A DNA stretch of 64,000 nt, from NCBI RefSeq assembly GCF_002356315.1, contig NZ_AP018164.1, positions 1,054,001 to 1,118,000 on the forward strand, written 5' to 3'. This DNA is from Mycobacterium shigaense. Lineage in GTDB: Bacteria; Actinomycetota; Actinomycetes; Mycobacteriales; Mycobacteriaceae. This document shows, piece after piece, positions 1 through 10,672 of the stretch. The notes under the pieces were generated by a model. The model did not search any database, was not told the DNA's origin, and was given only the letters and a program-made list of their open reading frames with translations. Position 1 is the first letter of the stretch; every line of letters starts with the position of its first letter. The translations under genes and the position numbers were made by a program.

Positions 1-3000
1 TGACCAGGGCGGCCGAGTCGACGATCAGGTCGACGGATCCGGCCAGCTCCCGCCAGGTCTGCGCGTCTAGGCCGAGGCTGGGTTGGGCCTTGTCCCCGGC
101 GATGACCCGCAGGTGACCGGCGGCCAGCTCCTGAAAGCGGGCCAGCAGTCGCGGATCCCGGGCGTCGAAGATCTGCTCCAGACGGCGCAGGGCGTCCTCG
201 TCGGATTTGCCGCGCACCAGACAGATCAGCGTGCCGTCGACCAGTTCCAGCTGCTCGAGCCATTCGAGCACCAGGTAGCGCCCGAGGAATCCCGTCGCGC
301 CGGTCAACAGGATGGTGCGCACCCGGGCGTCGGGCCCCGGCAGCCCAGTGGCCGCCGATAGCGTTGCGGCGTCGAGGAATTTGTCCAGGGTCAGATCGGC
401 GGCGTGGATCTCGGTGGGCTCGGTCCCATGCACGGCCACGAATCGCGGATCGAGCGGGTGCTGGTGCACCTGCCGACTCAGGGCGCTCACCGACGGCGCG
501 TCGAACAGGACGCGGACGGAGAGGTGGGTGTCCAGGGTTTTGTTGATGGTGGCGATCAGACGCATGGACAGGATGCTGTCGCCGCCGAGGTCGAAGAAGG
601 AGTCGTCGATGCTGACCTGGGGTAGGCCGAGGGTTTCGGCGTAGATGGTGGCCAGGGTGTGTTCGATGGGGTTGGTGGGGGCGCGGTAGGTGGTGTCGGG
701 GTAGTGGGGTGCGGGTAGGGCGTGGGTGTCGAGTTTGCCGTTGATGGTCAGTGGCAGGGTGTCGAGGACGACGATGGCGGCGGGGATCATGTAGGCGGGC
801 AGTCGGGGGTCAGCGCGGTGCGGGCGGTGAGGGGATCGACGGTGCCGGTGAGGTAGCCGACGAGGCGTTTGTCGCCGGGGCGGTCTTCGCGGACGACCAC
901 GACTGCGCTGTGGACGCCGTCTAGGGCGGTCAGGGCGGTGTGGATTTCGCCGAGTTCGATGCGGTAGCCGCGGATTTTGACTTGTTCGTCGGCGCGGCCC
1001 AGATAGTGCAGTTGCCCGTCGGGGCCCCAGGACACCAGATCGCCGGTGCGATACATTCGCTGTCCTGGCTGGCCGAATGGACAGGCCAGGAACCGTGCTG
1101 CGGTCAGGCCCGGGCGGTGCAGGTAGCCCAGGCCGACACCGTGGCCGGCTACATACAACTCGCCGACCACGCCGGGGGTACTGGGCGTAGCCACCCGTCG
1201 AGCACGAACAACGCCGCACCCGGTATCGGCACCCCGATGGGCGGGGTGCCCGAGCCGGCGGTCAAGGCCACGCTGACCGTCACGCACAGTGTGGTCTCGG
1301 TCGGCCCGTAGGCGTTGGTCATCACCCGCCCGGGGGCCCACTGGTCCACCAACTCCGCCGAGCACGCCTCGGCGGCCACCACCAGTGCTGTGGATTGCAG
1401 GCCGGCTGGTGTTAGCGCGCACAGCGCCGACGGCGTCTGGTGCAACACGCTGACCTGCTCGTCGATTAGCAACGCCTGGAAGTCTGCGGGGGCCGCGGCG
1501 ATGGCTTCGGGCACGATCAGCAGCCGCGATCCGTGCAGCAGTGCACCCCAGATCTCTTCGACTGAGGCGTCAAAGGCATACGAATACCACTGCGACCACA
1601 CCTGGCCGGGTCCCGAGGGCAGGCCCGCATGCAGCGGGCCCACCAATTGCGTCACGTTGTGATGGGTGGTCACCACCGCCTTGGGCACCCCGGTGGTTCC
1701 CGAGGTGTACACGATGTGAGCCACGTCGCCACCGGCCGGCAGCGGCAACCGCGCACCGGGTGGCCCGTCGAGGCTGCGATCATTGACGTTGATCACCGGC
1801 ACCGGGTGTCCGGCGAACCGCGACGCTAGATCGGTTGTCGTCACCGCCGCCACCGGGCGGGCGTCGCCGAGCATGAACGCGATGCGCGCCTCGGGCACCG
1901 CCGGGTCTATCGGCAGATAGGCCGCGCCGCTTTTGAGCACCGCCAAAATCGCCACGATCGCCTCCACCGACCGGGAAAACAGCACCGCCACGCACTGCCC
2001 GGGTCCGGCGCCGTGTCCCACCAACACCTGCGCCAACCGATCCGAGGCCTCGTCGAGCTCGCGATAGGTGAGCACGCGGCGCCCGCAACTGACCGCCACC
2101 GCCTCCGGTGTCTGGACCACCTGCACCGCAAACAACTCCGGTATCGACACGCCAGACTCCGGCCGCTCCAACACCGCCCGATTACCCAACACGTCCAGGC
2201 GCGCGCGCTCAGCAGGGCCCAGCACATCCACCGACGCCAATCGCCGCGACGGATCGGTCAGCATCGCCGTGAACACCCGCTGCAGCCGGTCCATCAGCGC
2301 CCCAACGCTTTCGGCGTCGAACAGGTCGGAGTCGTATTCGACGCGCAACCCCAGCTCGGTGCCTGGGGCGGCTTGCAGGGTCAGCGGGTAGTGGGTGGAT
2401 TCGTTGCTGGTGAAGCCCGTGATGGCCAGCTCGCCGAGTGATGCCGATGCCGCGGCGTCGATCGGGTAGTTCTCGTAGACGAACAAGGTGTCGAACAGCT
2501 GATCGTGACCGGTGACGCGGTGGATGTCGTTGAGCGCCAGATGCTCGTGTTCCAGGGTGTGTTGATGGGCGGTGTGCAGCTGGTCGAGCAGGTCCCCGAC
2601 GGTGGTCGACGCGGTGGCGCGCGCCCGCACCGGCACGGTGTTGATCAGCAGGCCCACCATCGCTTCCGCGCCAGCCAAATCGGTCGGACGACCCGAGACG
2701 GTGGCGCCGAACACCACATCGTGCTGGCCGGTCAGTGACATCAGCAGCTGCGCCCAGCCGGTCTGCAGCACGGTGTTGACGGTGGTGTGATGCGCGCGGG
2801 CGAGATGGGTCAGGGCCTGTGTGGTCTGTTCCGGTAGCCGAAACGAGGCCGCACCGCGCCGCCCCGGTTCCCGCGCCTGCCGGGGCCCGACCAGGGTGGG
2901 AGTGTCAAAGCCGGACAACACCTTTCGCCAGGCCGCCGCGGCAGCCTCGGTATCCCGCCCCGCCAGCCAGGTGACGAACCGGCGAAACGGCACCGGCGCG

Positions 3001-6000
3001 GGCAGCTGTTGCCCGGCATAGCTCGCGAAGATGTCCTGCAGCACGATCGGCAACGACCAGCCGTCGAGCACGATGTGGTGGTGGGTGAGCACGAATCGGT
3101 AGCGGTCCGGCGCGGTGCGGACCAACGCCGCCCGGAAGACCGGGGGGTTGGCCAGGTCGCACACCGCCGCACGTTCCTGGGCGCACAACCGCCGGATCCG
3201 CTCGTCGACCTCGACTTCCTCGTCGAGGTCGACGAATCGCCATGCGGGGGCGGGGTCGGTGGGAATGATTTGTACCGGCTCGTCGAACTCGGCGCAAAAT
3301 CGCGCCGCCAGGTTGGGATGGCGGGCGACGACGGCGTGTACGGCCTGGCGCAGGCGAGCCCCATCAAGCCGGCCGGTCAGGGCGATGTCCAGTTGTGGCG
3401 CATACGGGTCGACGCCGCTGCTCTTCGCAACGGTGGTGTGAAAGAACAGCCCCTGCTGCAACGGGGTCAACGGCAACACGTCGGCGATCTGATGGTGTCG
3501 CGCGAGTTCGTCGAGTTGGCGCTGGGTAAGCCGGGCGGGAAGGATGTCCGACGGGGTCCAGCCGCCCCCGCCGCGGCGCACGTGCGCACAGATGCCGGTC
3601 AGGGCCGCAAACCACAACTGGCTCAACCGGTTTACCTCGTCATTGTCCAAGGCGGAGAGCGCCCACGTCCAATCGGCATGCAGGTGCGGACCGTCTGCGT
3701 CGTCGACTGTTGCGGCGTTCAGCGTCACGGTATGAGTAAGCGGCATGGGCACCGCAGCCGCGACGGCGGTGGCCGCCAGCGTGTCGGCGCTGGGTCGCCA
3801 CAGGTCCTCGGACACGTCGCCGAGCCCACCCAGTCGTCCCAGGTAGTTGAACGCGATCGACGGGTCCGGCCCGCCCAGGTCCACCTCGTCGTTGAGGTAC
3901 CGCAACAACCCGTAGGTCAAGCCTTCGGGCAAGGCACGCAGCTGTTCCTTGAGATCTTTGATCGCCGTGCCGAGTGCTGGTGCGCCGGCGATCACCCCGG
4001 CCCAATCCGGCCCGCCGGTGCTCAGCGCCACCGGGTACTTGGCGGTGAACCAGCCCACGGTGCGGGACAGTTCCACGCGGGCGTCCAGCTGCTCGTGGCG
4101 TCCGTGACCTTCCACGTCGATGCAGATCGGCGCGCCGCCGGCGCCCAGAAATTCGGCGAGCGCCAGCCCGAAGGCGATCAGCAGAATGTCTTGCACACCA
4201 GCGTGAAACGCGGCAGGCACCTCGGCCAGCAGCAGGCGGGTCGTCTCGGCATCCAACGCCAGGGACAGCCTTCCGGTGTTGGCATGGGTATCGACGTCGG
4301 GCCGCACCGCAGGAAACGCCGCGGGGGTGGCCGCAACCTCGCGCCACACCTCGGCGTGTTCCACGACGTCGGGGCGCCGCGCATGCTCTTCGAGCAGTGC
4401 CGACCAGCGGGCGAACGATGTGCCGCCCGAAGGCAACTCGACCGGCAGCCCGCCGCGGAGTTTCGCCCAGGCAATGTTCATGTCTTCCAACAAGATTCGC
4501 CACGACACCCCGTCGACGGCCAGGTGGTGGATGATCAACACCAGCTGGCGGGTCGAGGTGACCCACAGCGCGCTCACCATCGCGCCCGGATTCAGCCGCG
4601 ACCGCGCATCGACCAACGCCGCATCGGACAGCGCCCCGGCGATGCCCAGGCAGTCCTGCGCGCGCACCGAGCCCGGCTCGGGCACTCGCAGCGACCCGTC
4701 GTCGTCGCGGAGGCGCAGCATGGCATGTCGGTCCAGCAGCGCTTGCAGCACGACGATCGCATCGGCATCGGTTGCGCCGGAAGGGGCTTGGACCACCATC
4801 GTCTGGTTGAACTGGTCGACCGGGCCGTCCACGTCACGCAGCCAGCGCATGATCGGGGTCGCCGCGACCGGCCCGATGCCCCCGTCGGCCACCTCGTCGT
4901 CTCCGGTGGCGATCGTCGCCACCCGGGCCAGACCGGCCACCGTTTGTTCGACGAAGATGTCGCGGGGGCGACACAGCACGCCGGCGGCGCGGGCCCGGGC
5001 CACGATTCGCATGGACAGGATGCTGTCGCCGCCGAGGTCGAAGAAGGAGTCGTCGATGCTGACCTGGGGTAGGCCGAGGGTTTCGGCGTAGATGGTGGCC
5101 AGGGTGTGTTCGATGGGGTTGGTGGGGGCGCGGTAGGTGGTGTCGGGGTAGTGGGGTGCGGGTAGGGCGTGGGTGTCGAGTTTGCCGTTGATGGTCAGTG
5201 GCAGGGTGTCGAGGACGACGATGGCGGCGGGGATCATGTAGGCGGGCAGTCGGGGGGTCAGCGCGGTGCGGGCGGTGAGGGGATCGACGGTGCCGGTGAG
5301 GTAGCCGACGAGGCGTTTGTCGCCGGGGCGGTCTTCGCGGACGACCACGACTGCGCTGTGGACGCCGTCTAGGGCGGTCAGGGCGGTGTGGATTTCGCCG
5401 AGTTCGATGCGGTAGCCGCGGATTTTGACTTGTTCGTCGGCGCGGCCCAGATAGTGCAGTTGCCCGTCGGGGCCCCAGGACACCAGATCGCCGGTGCGAT
5501 ACATTCGCTGTCCTGGCTGGCCGAATGGACAGGCCAGGAACCGTGCTGCGGTCAGGCCCGGGCGGTGCAGGTAGCCCAGGCCGACACCGTGGCCGGCTAC
5601 ATACAACTCGCCGACCACGCCGGGGGGTACTGGGCGTAGCCACCCGTCGAGCACGAACAACGCCGCACCCGGTATCGGCACCCCGATGGGCGGGGTGCCC
5701 GAGCCGGCGGTCAAGGCCACGCTGACCGTCACGCACAGTGTGGTCTCGGTCGGCCCGTAGGCGTTGGTCATCACCCGCCCGGGGGCCCACTGGTCCACCA
5801 ACTCCGCCGAGCACGCCTCGGCGGCCACCACCAGTGCTGTGGATTGCAGGCCGGCTGGTGTTAGCGCGCACAGCGCCGACGGCGTCTGGTGCAACACGCT
5901 GACCTGCTCGTCGATTAGCAACGCCTGGAAGTCTGCGGGGGCCGCGGCGATGGCTTCGGGCACGATCAGCAGCCGCGATCCGTGCAGCAGTGCACCCCAG

Positions 6001-7952
6001 ATCTCTTCGACTGAGGCGTCAAAGGCATACGAATACCACTGCGACCACACCTGGCCGGGTCCCGAGGGCAGGCCCGCATGCAGCGGGCCCACCAATTGCG
6101 TCACGTTGTGATGGGTGGTCACCACCGCCTTGGGCACCCCGGTGGTTCCCGAGGTGTACACGATGTGAGCCACGTCGCCACCGGCCGGCAGCGGCAACCG
6201 CGCACCGGGTGGCCCGTCGAGGCTGCGATCATTGACGTTGATCACCGGCACCGGGTGTCCGGCGAACCGCGACGCTAGATCGGTTGTCGTCACCGCCGCC
6301 ACCGGGCGGGCGTCGCCGAGCATGAACGCGATGCGCGCCTCGGGCACCGCCGGGTCTATCGGCAGATAGGCCGCGCCGCTTTTGAGCACCGCCAAAATCG
6401 CCACGATCGCCTCCACCGACCGGGAAAACAGCACCGCCACGCACTGCCCGGGTCCGGCGCCGTGTCCCACCAACACCTGCGCCAACCGATCCGAGGCCTC
6501 GTCGAGCTCGCGATAGGTGAGCACGCGGCGCCCGCAACTGACCGCCACCGCCTCCGGTGTCTGGACCACCTGCACCGCAAACAACTCCGGTATCGACACG
6601 CCAGACTCCGGCCGCTCCAACACCGCCCGATTACCCAACACGTCCAGGCGCGCGCGCTCAGCAGGGCCCAGCAACGGCACCTCGCCCACCACCACGGACG
6701 GGTCCGCGACCAGAAGGCGGTCGAAGAGCGATTCCAGCCGGGTGATGTGCCCGGCGATCTCGTCGGCGGCGTAGCGTTCGGGATTCCATGCGAAGTGCAC
6801 CCGCGGCGCGCCGTCACCCAGCTGCGGATAGATGTTGACCGCGATGTCCTGGATGGGGAAGTTGCTCAATATGTTGCACGTCGCTTCGGACGGGCCGAAG
6901 TAGATCGGGGCCGCGAAGTCGAGCACGTTGATCGTCGGGCCGAACTCGAGGTTCATGTCGAGGCGGTTTCCGTCGCCGACGATGTCGGGGAAGCCCCGGA
7001 ACTGCTGATGCCGCAGCGCACCGATGACGGCCTTGCCGACCCGTTCGGTGAGTGCACCGATGGTGTCTTCGTCGGATACGTCGATGACCAGCGGCACCAT
7101 GTTCGACACCATGCCGGCGCACTTCTTCAGTGCTGCGGTGGTACGCGCCGAAACCGGGAGAGACAGCGAAATATTCTGTCGCCCAGTTGTTTTCGCGATG
7201 AATGCCGCCATTGCCGCGACCACCCGGGCAACGTCGAACTGGCCGCCCAGGTGACGCGGGCACGCCAGTTCGCGCACCAGCGGGTGGCGCGGCGCCACCG
7301 ACCGTTGTCGTCCGGACAGGTCGGTGATTTCCGGCGATCCGCGCACGACGCTGTGCCAGTATTCGGCGTCGGCCCGACTGCGGGCGGAATTCTGGTACTT
7401 CTCATCCGCGGCACGGAGGACGGCGAACTCCGAGAAGTCCACATCGCCGGTGACGGCGGCCGCGCCCGAGTAGACCTCCGCGACGTGGCGCATGAAGTTG
7501 TTGGCGCCATACCCGTCCAACAGGACGTGGTGCGCACGCACGTAGAAGTAGCACAGCTCGTCGGTGACCCGGAGCAGCACAAAGTTGGTGAGTCGGTCAC
7601 GAACCAGATTGACCGGCCGGCGGTAGTCGTCGTCCATCCAGGCACGAGCGGCGGTCGCCGGATCGGATTCGGCACGCAGATCGATGCATTGCAGCGCCTG
7701 CGGAATCGAATGGTCGAGCACGAAGACCGGTTCGCCGTCGTCGAGACAGACCCGCGCGCACGGTGTGCCGAACCGGGTGGCCGCCGATTCGCACGCAACC
7801 ATCAGCTTTTCGGCGTCGACGTCGTGATCGATCTCGACGTAACCGGCGAAGTTGTACGGGACTTCGGGCCGGAGCTCCTGGGCAATCCACAACGAACGCT
7901 GCGCGAGGGTCAGCGGTCCCAACTGTTCCGGCTGCGCACCGTAACTCAGCAT
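1..7952 (-). CDS. Nonribosomal peptide synthetase C-A-PCP-E-C-A-PCP-R, 3' end off window, two frameshifts
   Basis: A two-module peptide synthetase; about 2,650 codons are visible. Seen in order: condensation domain (residues ~10-425, HHVLLDG), adenylation domain (~427-930; YTSGTTG, NAYGPTE, YRTGDL), carrier protein (LGGDS, ~975), epimerisation domain (~1010-1440; [17 protein letters not shown]), second condensation domain (~1490-1900; HHHIVLDG), second adenylation domain (from ~1909), second carrier (LGGDS near 580) and the start of a thioester reductase (GATGFLGRY near 300) that continues past base 1. The frame breaks twice, at G runs 1174-1178 and 805-809; coding resumes correctly after each. 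Downstream of the first break it is open only if one G is restored at each site. ATG at 7952 lies 21 bases after the formyltransferase stop, so the two are likely cotranscribed. The E domain implies a D residue first; the reductase implies an aldehyde or alcohol end. Product unknown; a formyl-hydroxyornithine siderophore is inferred. Confidence 0.88.
561..2224. repeat. Direct repeat copy 1 (NRPS adenylation domain 2 plus half of its carrier)
   Basis: 1,664 bases matching 5008-6673 in the same orientation. In the stretches I compared line by line, the only differences are two G runs that are one base shorter here (1174-1178 and 805-809, five G against six). The match starts inside the carrier motif and ends in the linker before the adenylation domain; flanking sequence diverges at once on both sides. 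Confidence 0.93.
5008..6673. repeat. Direct repeat copy 2 (NRPS adenylation domain 1 plus half of its carrier)
   Basis: 1,666 bases, partner of 561-2224 with an offset of 4,447 to 4,449 bases. Its G runs at 5622-5627 and 5252-5257 have six bases and keep the reading frame open. Near-identity at the DNA level, including silent positions, points to very recent duplication, gene conversion or assembly copying rather than selection on protein sequence. Confidence 0.93.
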
Positions 7953-7973
7953 CTGACGACGAACCTTCTACGC

Positions 7974-8912
7974 CTAGGAGCGGCTGTCCAGGTAGCCTCC
8001 GCGCCGAAAGTACTTCTCCCCACTGCACTCGACCCCGTCCGAAGCGCGGACCCGAGTGATCACCAGTCCCCGGTTGCCACCCCGGCGGGCGTCGGACCCA
8101 CACACCACGACGCCGCCCTCTTCCTGTACCAGCACCCGGCCGGGTGTACCGCCGTAGCAGGCGTCGGAAACCCGCGCCTCGAGAATCTCGATCCGTTCGT
8201 CCCGGTAGGAGGAGTACGCCCGGGGATAGGGATCCGACAGCGCCCGGACAAACCGCTCGAGATCCTGCGCCGGCCAGCTCCAATCGATCAGGCTGTCGCG
8301 CTCGGATCGTTTGTGGAAGTACGTTCGTCGCGCCTTGTCCTGCGGCCGAAAGACCGCGTTGCCCGAGTCCAACGCGGTCAACGCTTCGTCAAGGGCACCC
8401 GGAATCAAATCCATGCCGCGCATCACCAGTTCGGTGCCGGTATCGGCCGGGCCGATCGGCAGCGTGCGCTGCACCAGGATGTCGCCGGTGTCCAGGCCGT
8501 CGTCCATCCGGTGCACGGTCAATCCGAACTCGGACTCGCCACTGATCAGCGCCCACAACACGGGAGAGAACCCGGTGAATTTCGGCAGCAGCGAATCGTG
8601 GAAGTTCAAGGTCCCGTGCGGTGGAAGGTCGTAAAGCTCCGCCGGCATCCGGTGATACCAGCTATTCACGACGATGACATCGGGTGCGAAGTCTCCGACC
8701 AGGTCTATGGTCTCGCCGTCTACCCGCTCGGTGACATGGACCGGGATGCCGTGCTCGCGGGCGAGTTCGTCGACCGGCGCCGACCAGATCGCCTTGTAGG
8801 ATTCGCTGCTGGCCGGATGGGTCACGGCGAGGACGACCTCGTGCTCCAGCGCAATCAACGCCTGGAGGGTCCTGTATCCCCAGGTCTGGAACCCGAAAAA
8901 CACAACGCGCAT
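7974..8912 (-). CDS. FxbA-like formyltransferase (N10-formyl-THF dependent)
   Basis: 312 residues of the methionyl-tRNA/GAR formyltransferase fold. The catalytic triad is visible as Asn103 and His105 (LNFHDSLLP) and Asp141 (LDTGDI). A C-terminal domain follows from about residue 200. The N-terminus (MRVVFFGFQTWGYRTLQAL) resembles FxbA, which in M. smegmatis formylates hydroxyornithine during exochelin synthesis, more than it resembles housekeeping Fmt. It sits directly upstream of the NRPS (21-base gap) and 65 bases downstream of an IdeR box. I chose ATG 8912; GTG 8924 in the same frame would add four residues. The substrate is inferred: a side-chain hydroxylamine of ornithine or a similar residue. 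No ornithine hydroxylase gene is in the window, so it must be encoded elsewhere. Confidence 0.85.
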   Translation of the reverse strand: MRVVFFGFQTWGYRTLQALIALEHEVVLAVTHPASSESYKAIWSAPVDELAREHGIPVHVTERVDGETIDLVGDFAPDVIVVNSWYHRMPAELYDLPPHGTLNFHDSLLPKFTGFSPVLWALISGESEFGLTVHRMDDGLDTGDILVQRTLPIGPADTGTELVMRGMDLIPGALDEALTALDSGNAVFRPQDKARRTYFHKRSERDSLIDWSWPAQDLERFVRALSDPYPRAYSSYRDERIEILEARVSDACYGGTPGRVLVQEEGGVVVCGSDARRGGNRGLVITRVRASDGVECSGEKYFRRGGYLDSRS

Positions 8913-8976
8913 GCGAGAACCCACTCACTTCGGCCCGGCGGACGGCGCCCTGTTGCGCACGCCACAGGGGCAGAGC

Positions 8977-8995
8977 TTATCGTAGGCTCACCTAA
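8977..8995 (-). promoter_or_regulatory. IdeR box (iron box)
   Basis: TTATCGTAGGCTCACCTAA on the plus strand matches the mycobacterial IdeR consensus TTAGGTTAGGCTAACCTAA at 15 of 19 positions, with TAGGCT and ACCTAA intact. It lies 65 bases before the formyltransferase start and beyond the MFS stop, where an operator for the formyltransferase-NRPS transcript should be. IdeR with Fe(II) represses siderophore genes at such sites. Confidence 0.75.
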
Positions 8996-9021
8996 CTTCG
9001 CGAGTCGGGGATTCCGCGAAA

Positions 9022-10509
9022 TCACGCTTGTGGCGTCGAGGCTGCACTCGCCGGTTTCCTCGGCAGAAAGGCCGCCGGAACGATCGTGAGCAGCGCCAGC
9101 GCGACGGCCACGGCAAACACCGTCGTGTAGGCGTGGGCAACGTCGCCCGCGTCCAGGTCCCGGTGCCGGTTGAACTGTTGGGTCAACAGCACCGCCATCA
9201 ACGCGGCTCCCGTGGCGCCGCCCACCTGATCGTTGATGCCCAGCAGAGTCGTAGCCCGCGCGATCTGGTCCGGCCGCACCGACTGCACGCATCCCCCGGA
9301 CAGCGGCGTCGCGACGCAGCCAATTCCCAGCCCCGTGATCAGCAGGCCGGCCAGCAATGTCGGCGCGTAGTCGGCTTGGCGCGCGACGCCGAGGGTGAAG
9401 ATGCCCAGGCCCGCGGCCACCAGCGGAAAACCGATCAGCACCATCTTGCCGGGCCCGAGTCTGTCCATGACCGACCCGGCGATAGGCGTGGTGACGACGA
9501 CGCCTACTCCCATCGCGATCAGCTGCATCCCCGACTGCATCGGCGACTGGTGTCGCGCAACCTGGAAATAGCTCGGAACCAGCAGCAGAACACCGACGTA
9601 GATCGCCGCGAACAGCAGCAGCGTCGCGTTGGCCAGTGCGACCGGACGGTTGCTGAACAGCCGCAGGTCGACAAGTGGGTGGTCGGTGCCACGCCATGCG
9701 TGCAGAACGAAGGCGGCGATCAATGCCACACCGATCACAATCGGTACCGCCACATGGCGATCGGCGAGGGTGCGATGGTCCGGAATGGAGGACACCCCGG
9801 CCAGAAATATCGCCACGCCGGGTGATAGCAGCAGCACGCCGATGACGTCGAGCGCCTCCGATGGCTCAGGACGGTCCTTCGGAAACAGGGTCGCCGCGAG
9901 CGCGATGGTGATCAGTCCGATCGGCAGGTTGACAAAAAATATCCACTTCCAGCCGTAGGCTCCGATCAGCCAGCCCCCCAGGATCGGCCCGCCGATGGGA
10001 CCGAACAGGAAGGGTATCGCTCCCAACGCGACCAACCGGCCGAGGCGCTTGGGGCCTGCCGCGCGGGTCACGATGACAAAGCTCAGCGGCGACATGATGC
10101 CGCCGCCGGCACCCTGGAGTACCCGAAAGACGATCAGCAACACAATGTTTGGCGCGATCGCGCACAGCAGTGAGGCGAGTGTGAATAATCCGACCGCGGC
10201 GATGAACAGGCGCCGGGTACCGAACCTGTCTGCGGCCCAACCGGTTACCGGGACAACGGCCGCGAACGCGAGCAGGTAGCCGGCGATCGTCCACGAGACG
10301 ACGGCCGGCGTGGACCCGAATTCGGCGACGAACGTGCGTTGCGCGACGGCGACCGCGGTACTGTCCAGAAACCCCATCAGGGAAGCAAGGCCGCACACTG
10401 CGCCGATCCGCAGCAGCGCGGCATCCAGCTTGTCGGGGTAGTCGGGCGCACCCTTGCCGGAGTGGCCCACGGTTGCCCAAGACGCCTCGCCCATAGTGGC
10501 ACCGAGCAT
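9022..10509 (-). CDS. MFS exporter, EmrB/QacA (DHA2) family
   Basis: A 495-residue integral membrane transporter of the drug:H+ antiporter-2 type (about 14 hydrophobic segments). Characteristic stretches are the first helix with LDSTAVAVA and the loop GWAADRFGTRRLF. The frame is open up to 10764, but that extension is Arg-rich, non-hydrophobic and overlaps tsaB, so I place the start at ATG 10509 (10494 is also possible). It reads in the same direction as the formyltransferase and NRPS, 109 bases upstream of the former and on the other side of the IdeR box. The position suggests export of the peptide product; that role is inferred. It is divergent from tsaB. Confidence 0.82.
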   Translation of the reverse strand: MLGATMGEASWATVGHSGKGAPDYPDKLDAALLRIGAVCGLASLMGFLDSTAVAVAQRTFVAEFGSTPAVVSWTIAGYLLAFAAVVPVTGWAADRFGTRRLFIAAVGLFTLASLLCAIAPNIVLLIVFRVLQGAGGGIMSPLSFVIVTRAAGPKRLGRLVALGAIPFLFGPIGGPILGGWLIGAYGWKWIFFVNLPIGLITIALAATLFPKDRPEPSEALDVIGVLLLSPGVAIFLAGVSSIPDHRTLADRHVAVPIVIGVALIAAFVLHAWRGTDHPLVDLRLFSNRPVALANATLLLFAAIYVGVLLLVPSYFQVARHQSPMQSGMQLIAMGVGVVVTTPIAGSVMDRLGPGKMVLIGFPLVAAGLGIFTLGVARQADYAPTLLAGLLITGLGIGCVATPLSGGCVQSVRPDQIARATTLLGINDQVGGATGAALMAVLLTQQFNRHRDLDAGDVAHAYTTVFAVAVALALLTIVPAAFLPRKPASAASTPQA

Positions 10510-10672
10510 AACGATGGCGGCCACATCGTCGGGCCAGGTCTGCGGCGCAGGCAGCGGGGGTGCGATAGCGTGGCAATCAAATGCAGCTCGGTGGCTTGGA
10601 ATCGCAGGGAAGTGGCTTTTTCGCTGCACGAATCGACGCAGCCAGAATCGCGAACCCGCGTTTGGGGCGCTC

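Noticed and set aside
3009-5072. 687-codon open frame on the plus strand opposite the NRPS
   Set aside because: Shadow of high-GC coding on the other strand: Arg/Gly/Gln-rich with no recognisable domain, while the minus frame has all NRPS motifs.
6462-9089. 875-codon open frame on the plus strand
   Set aside because: Crosses the NRPS start, the formyltransferase and an operator region; composition is that of an antisense frame.
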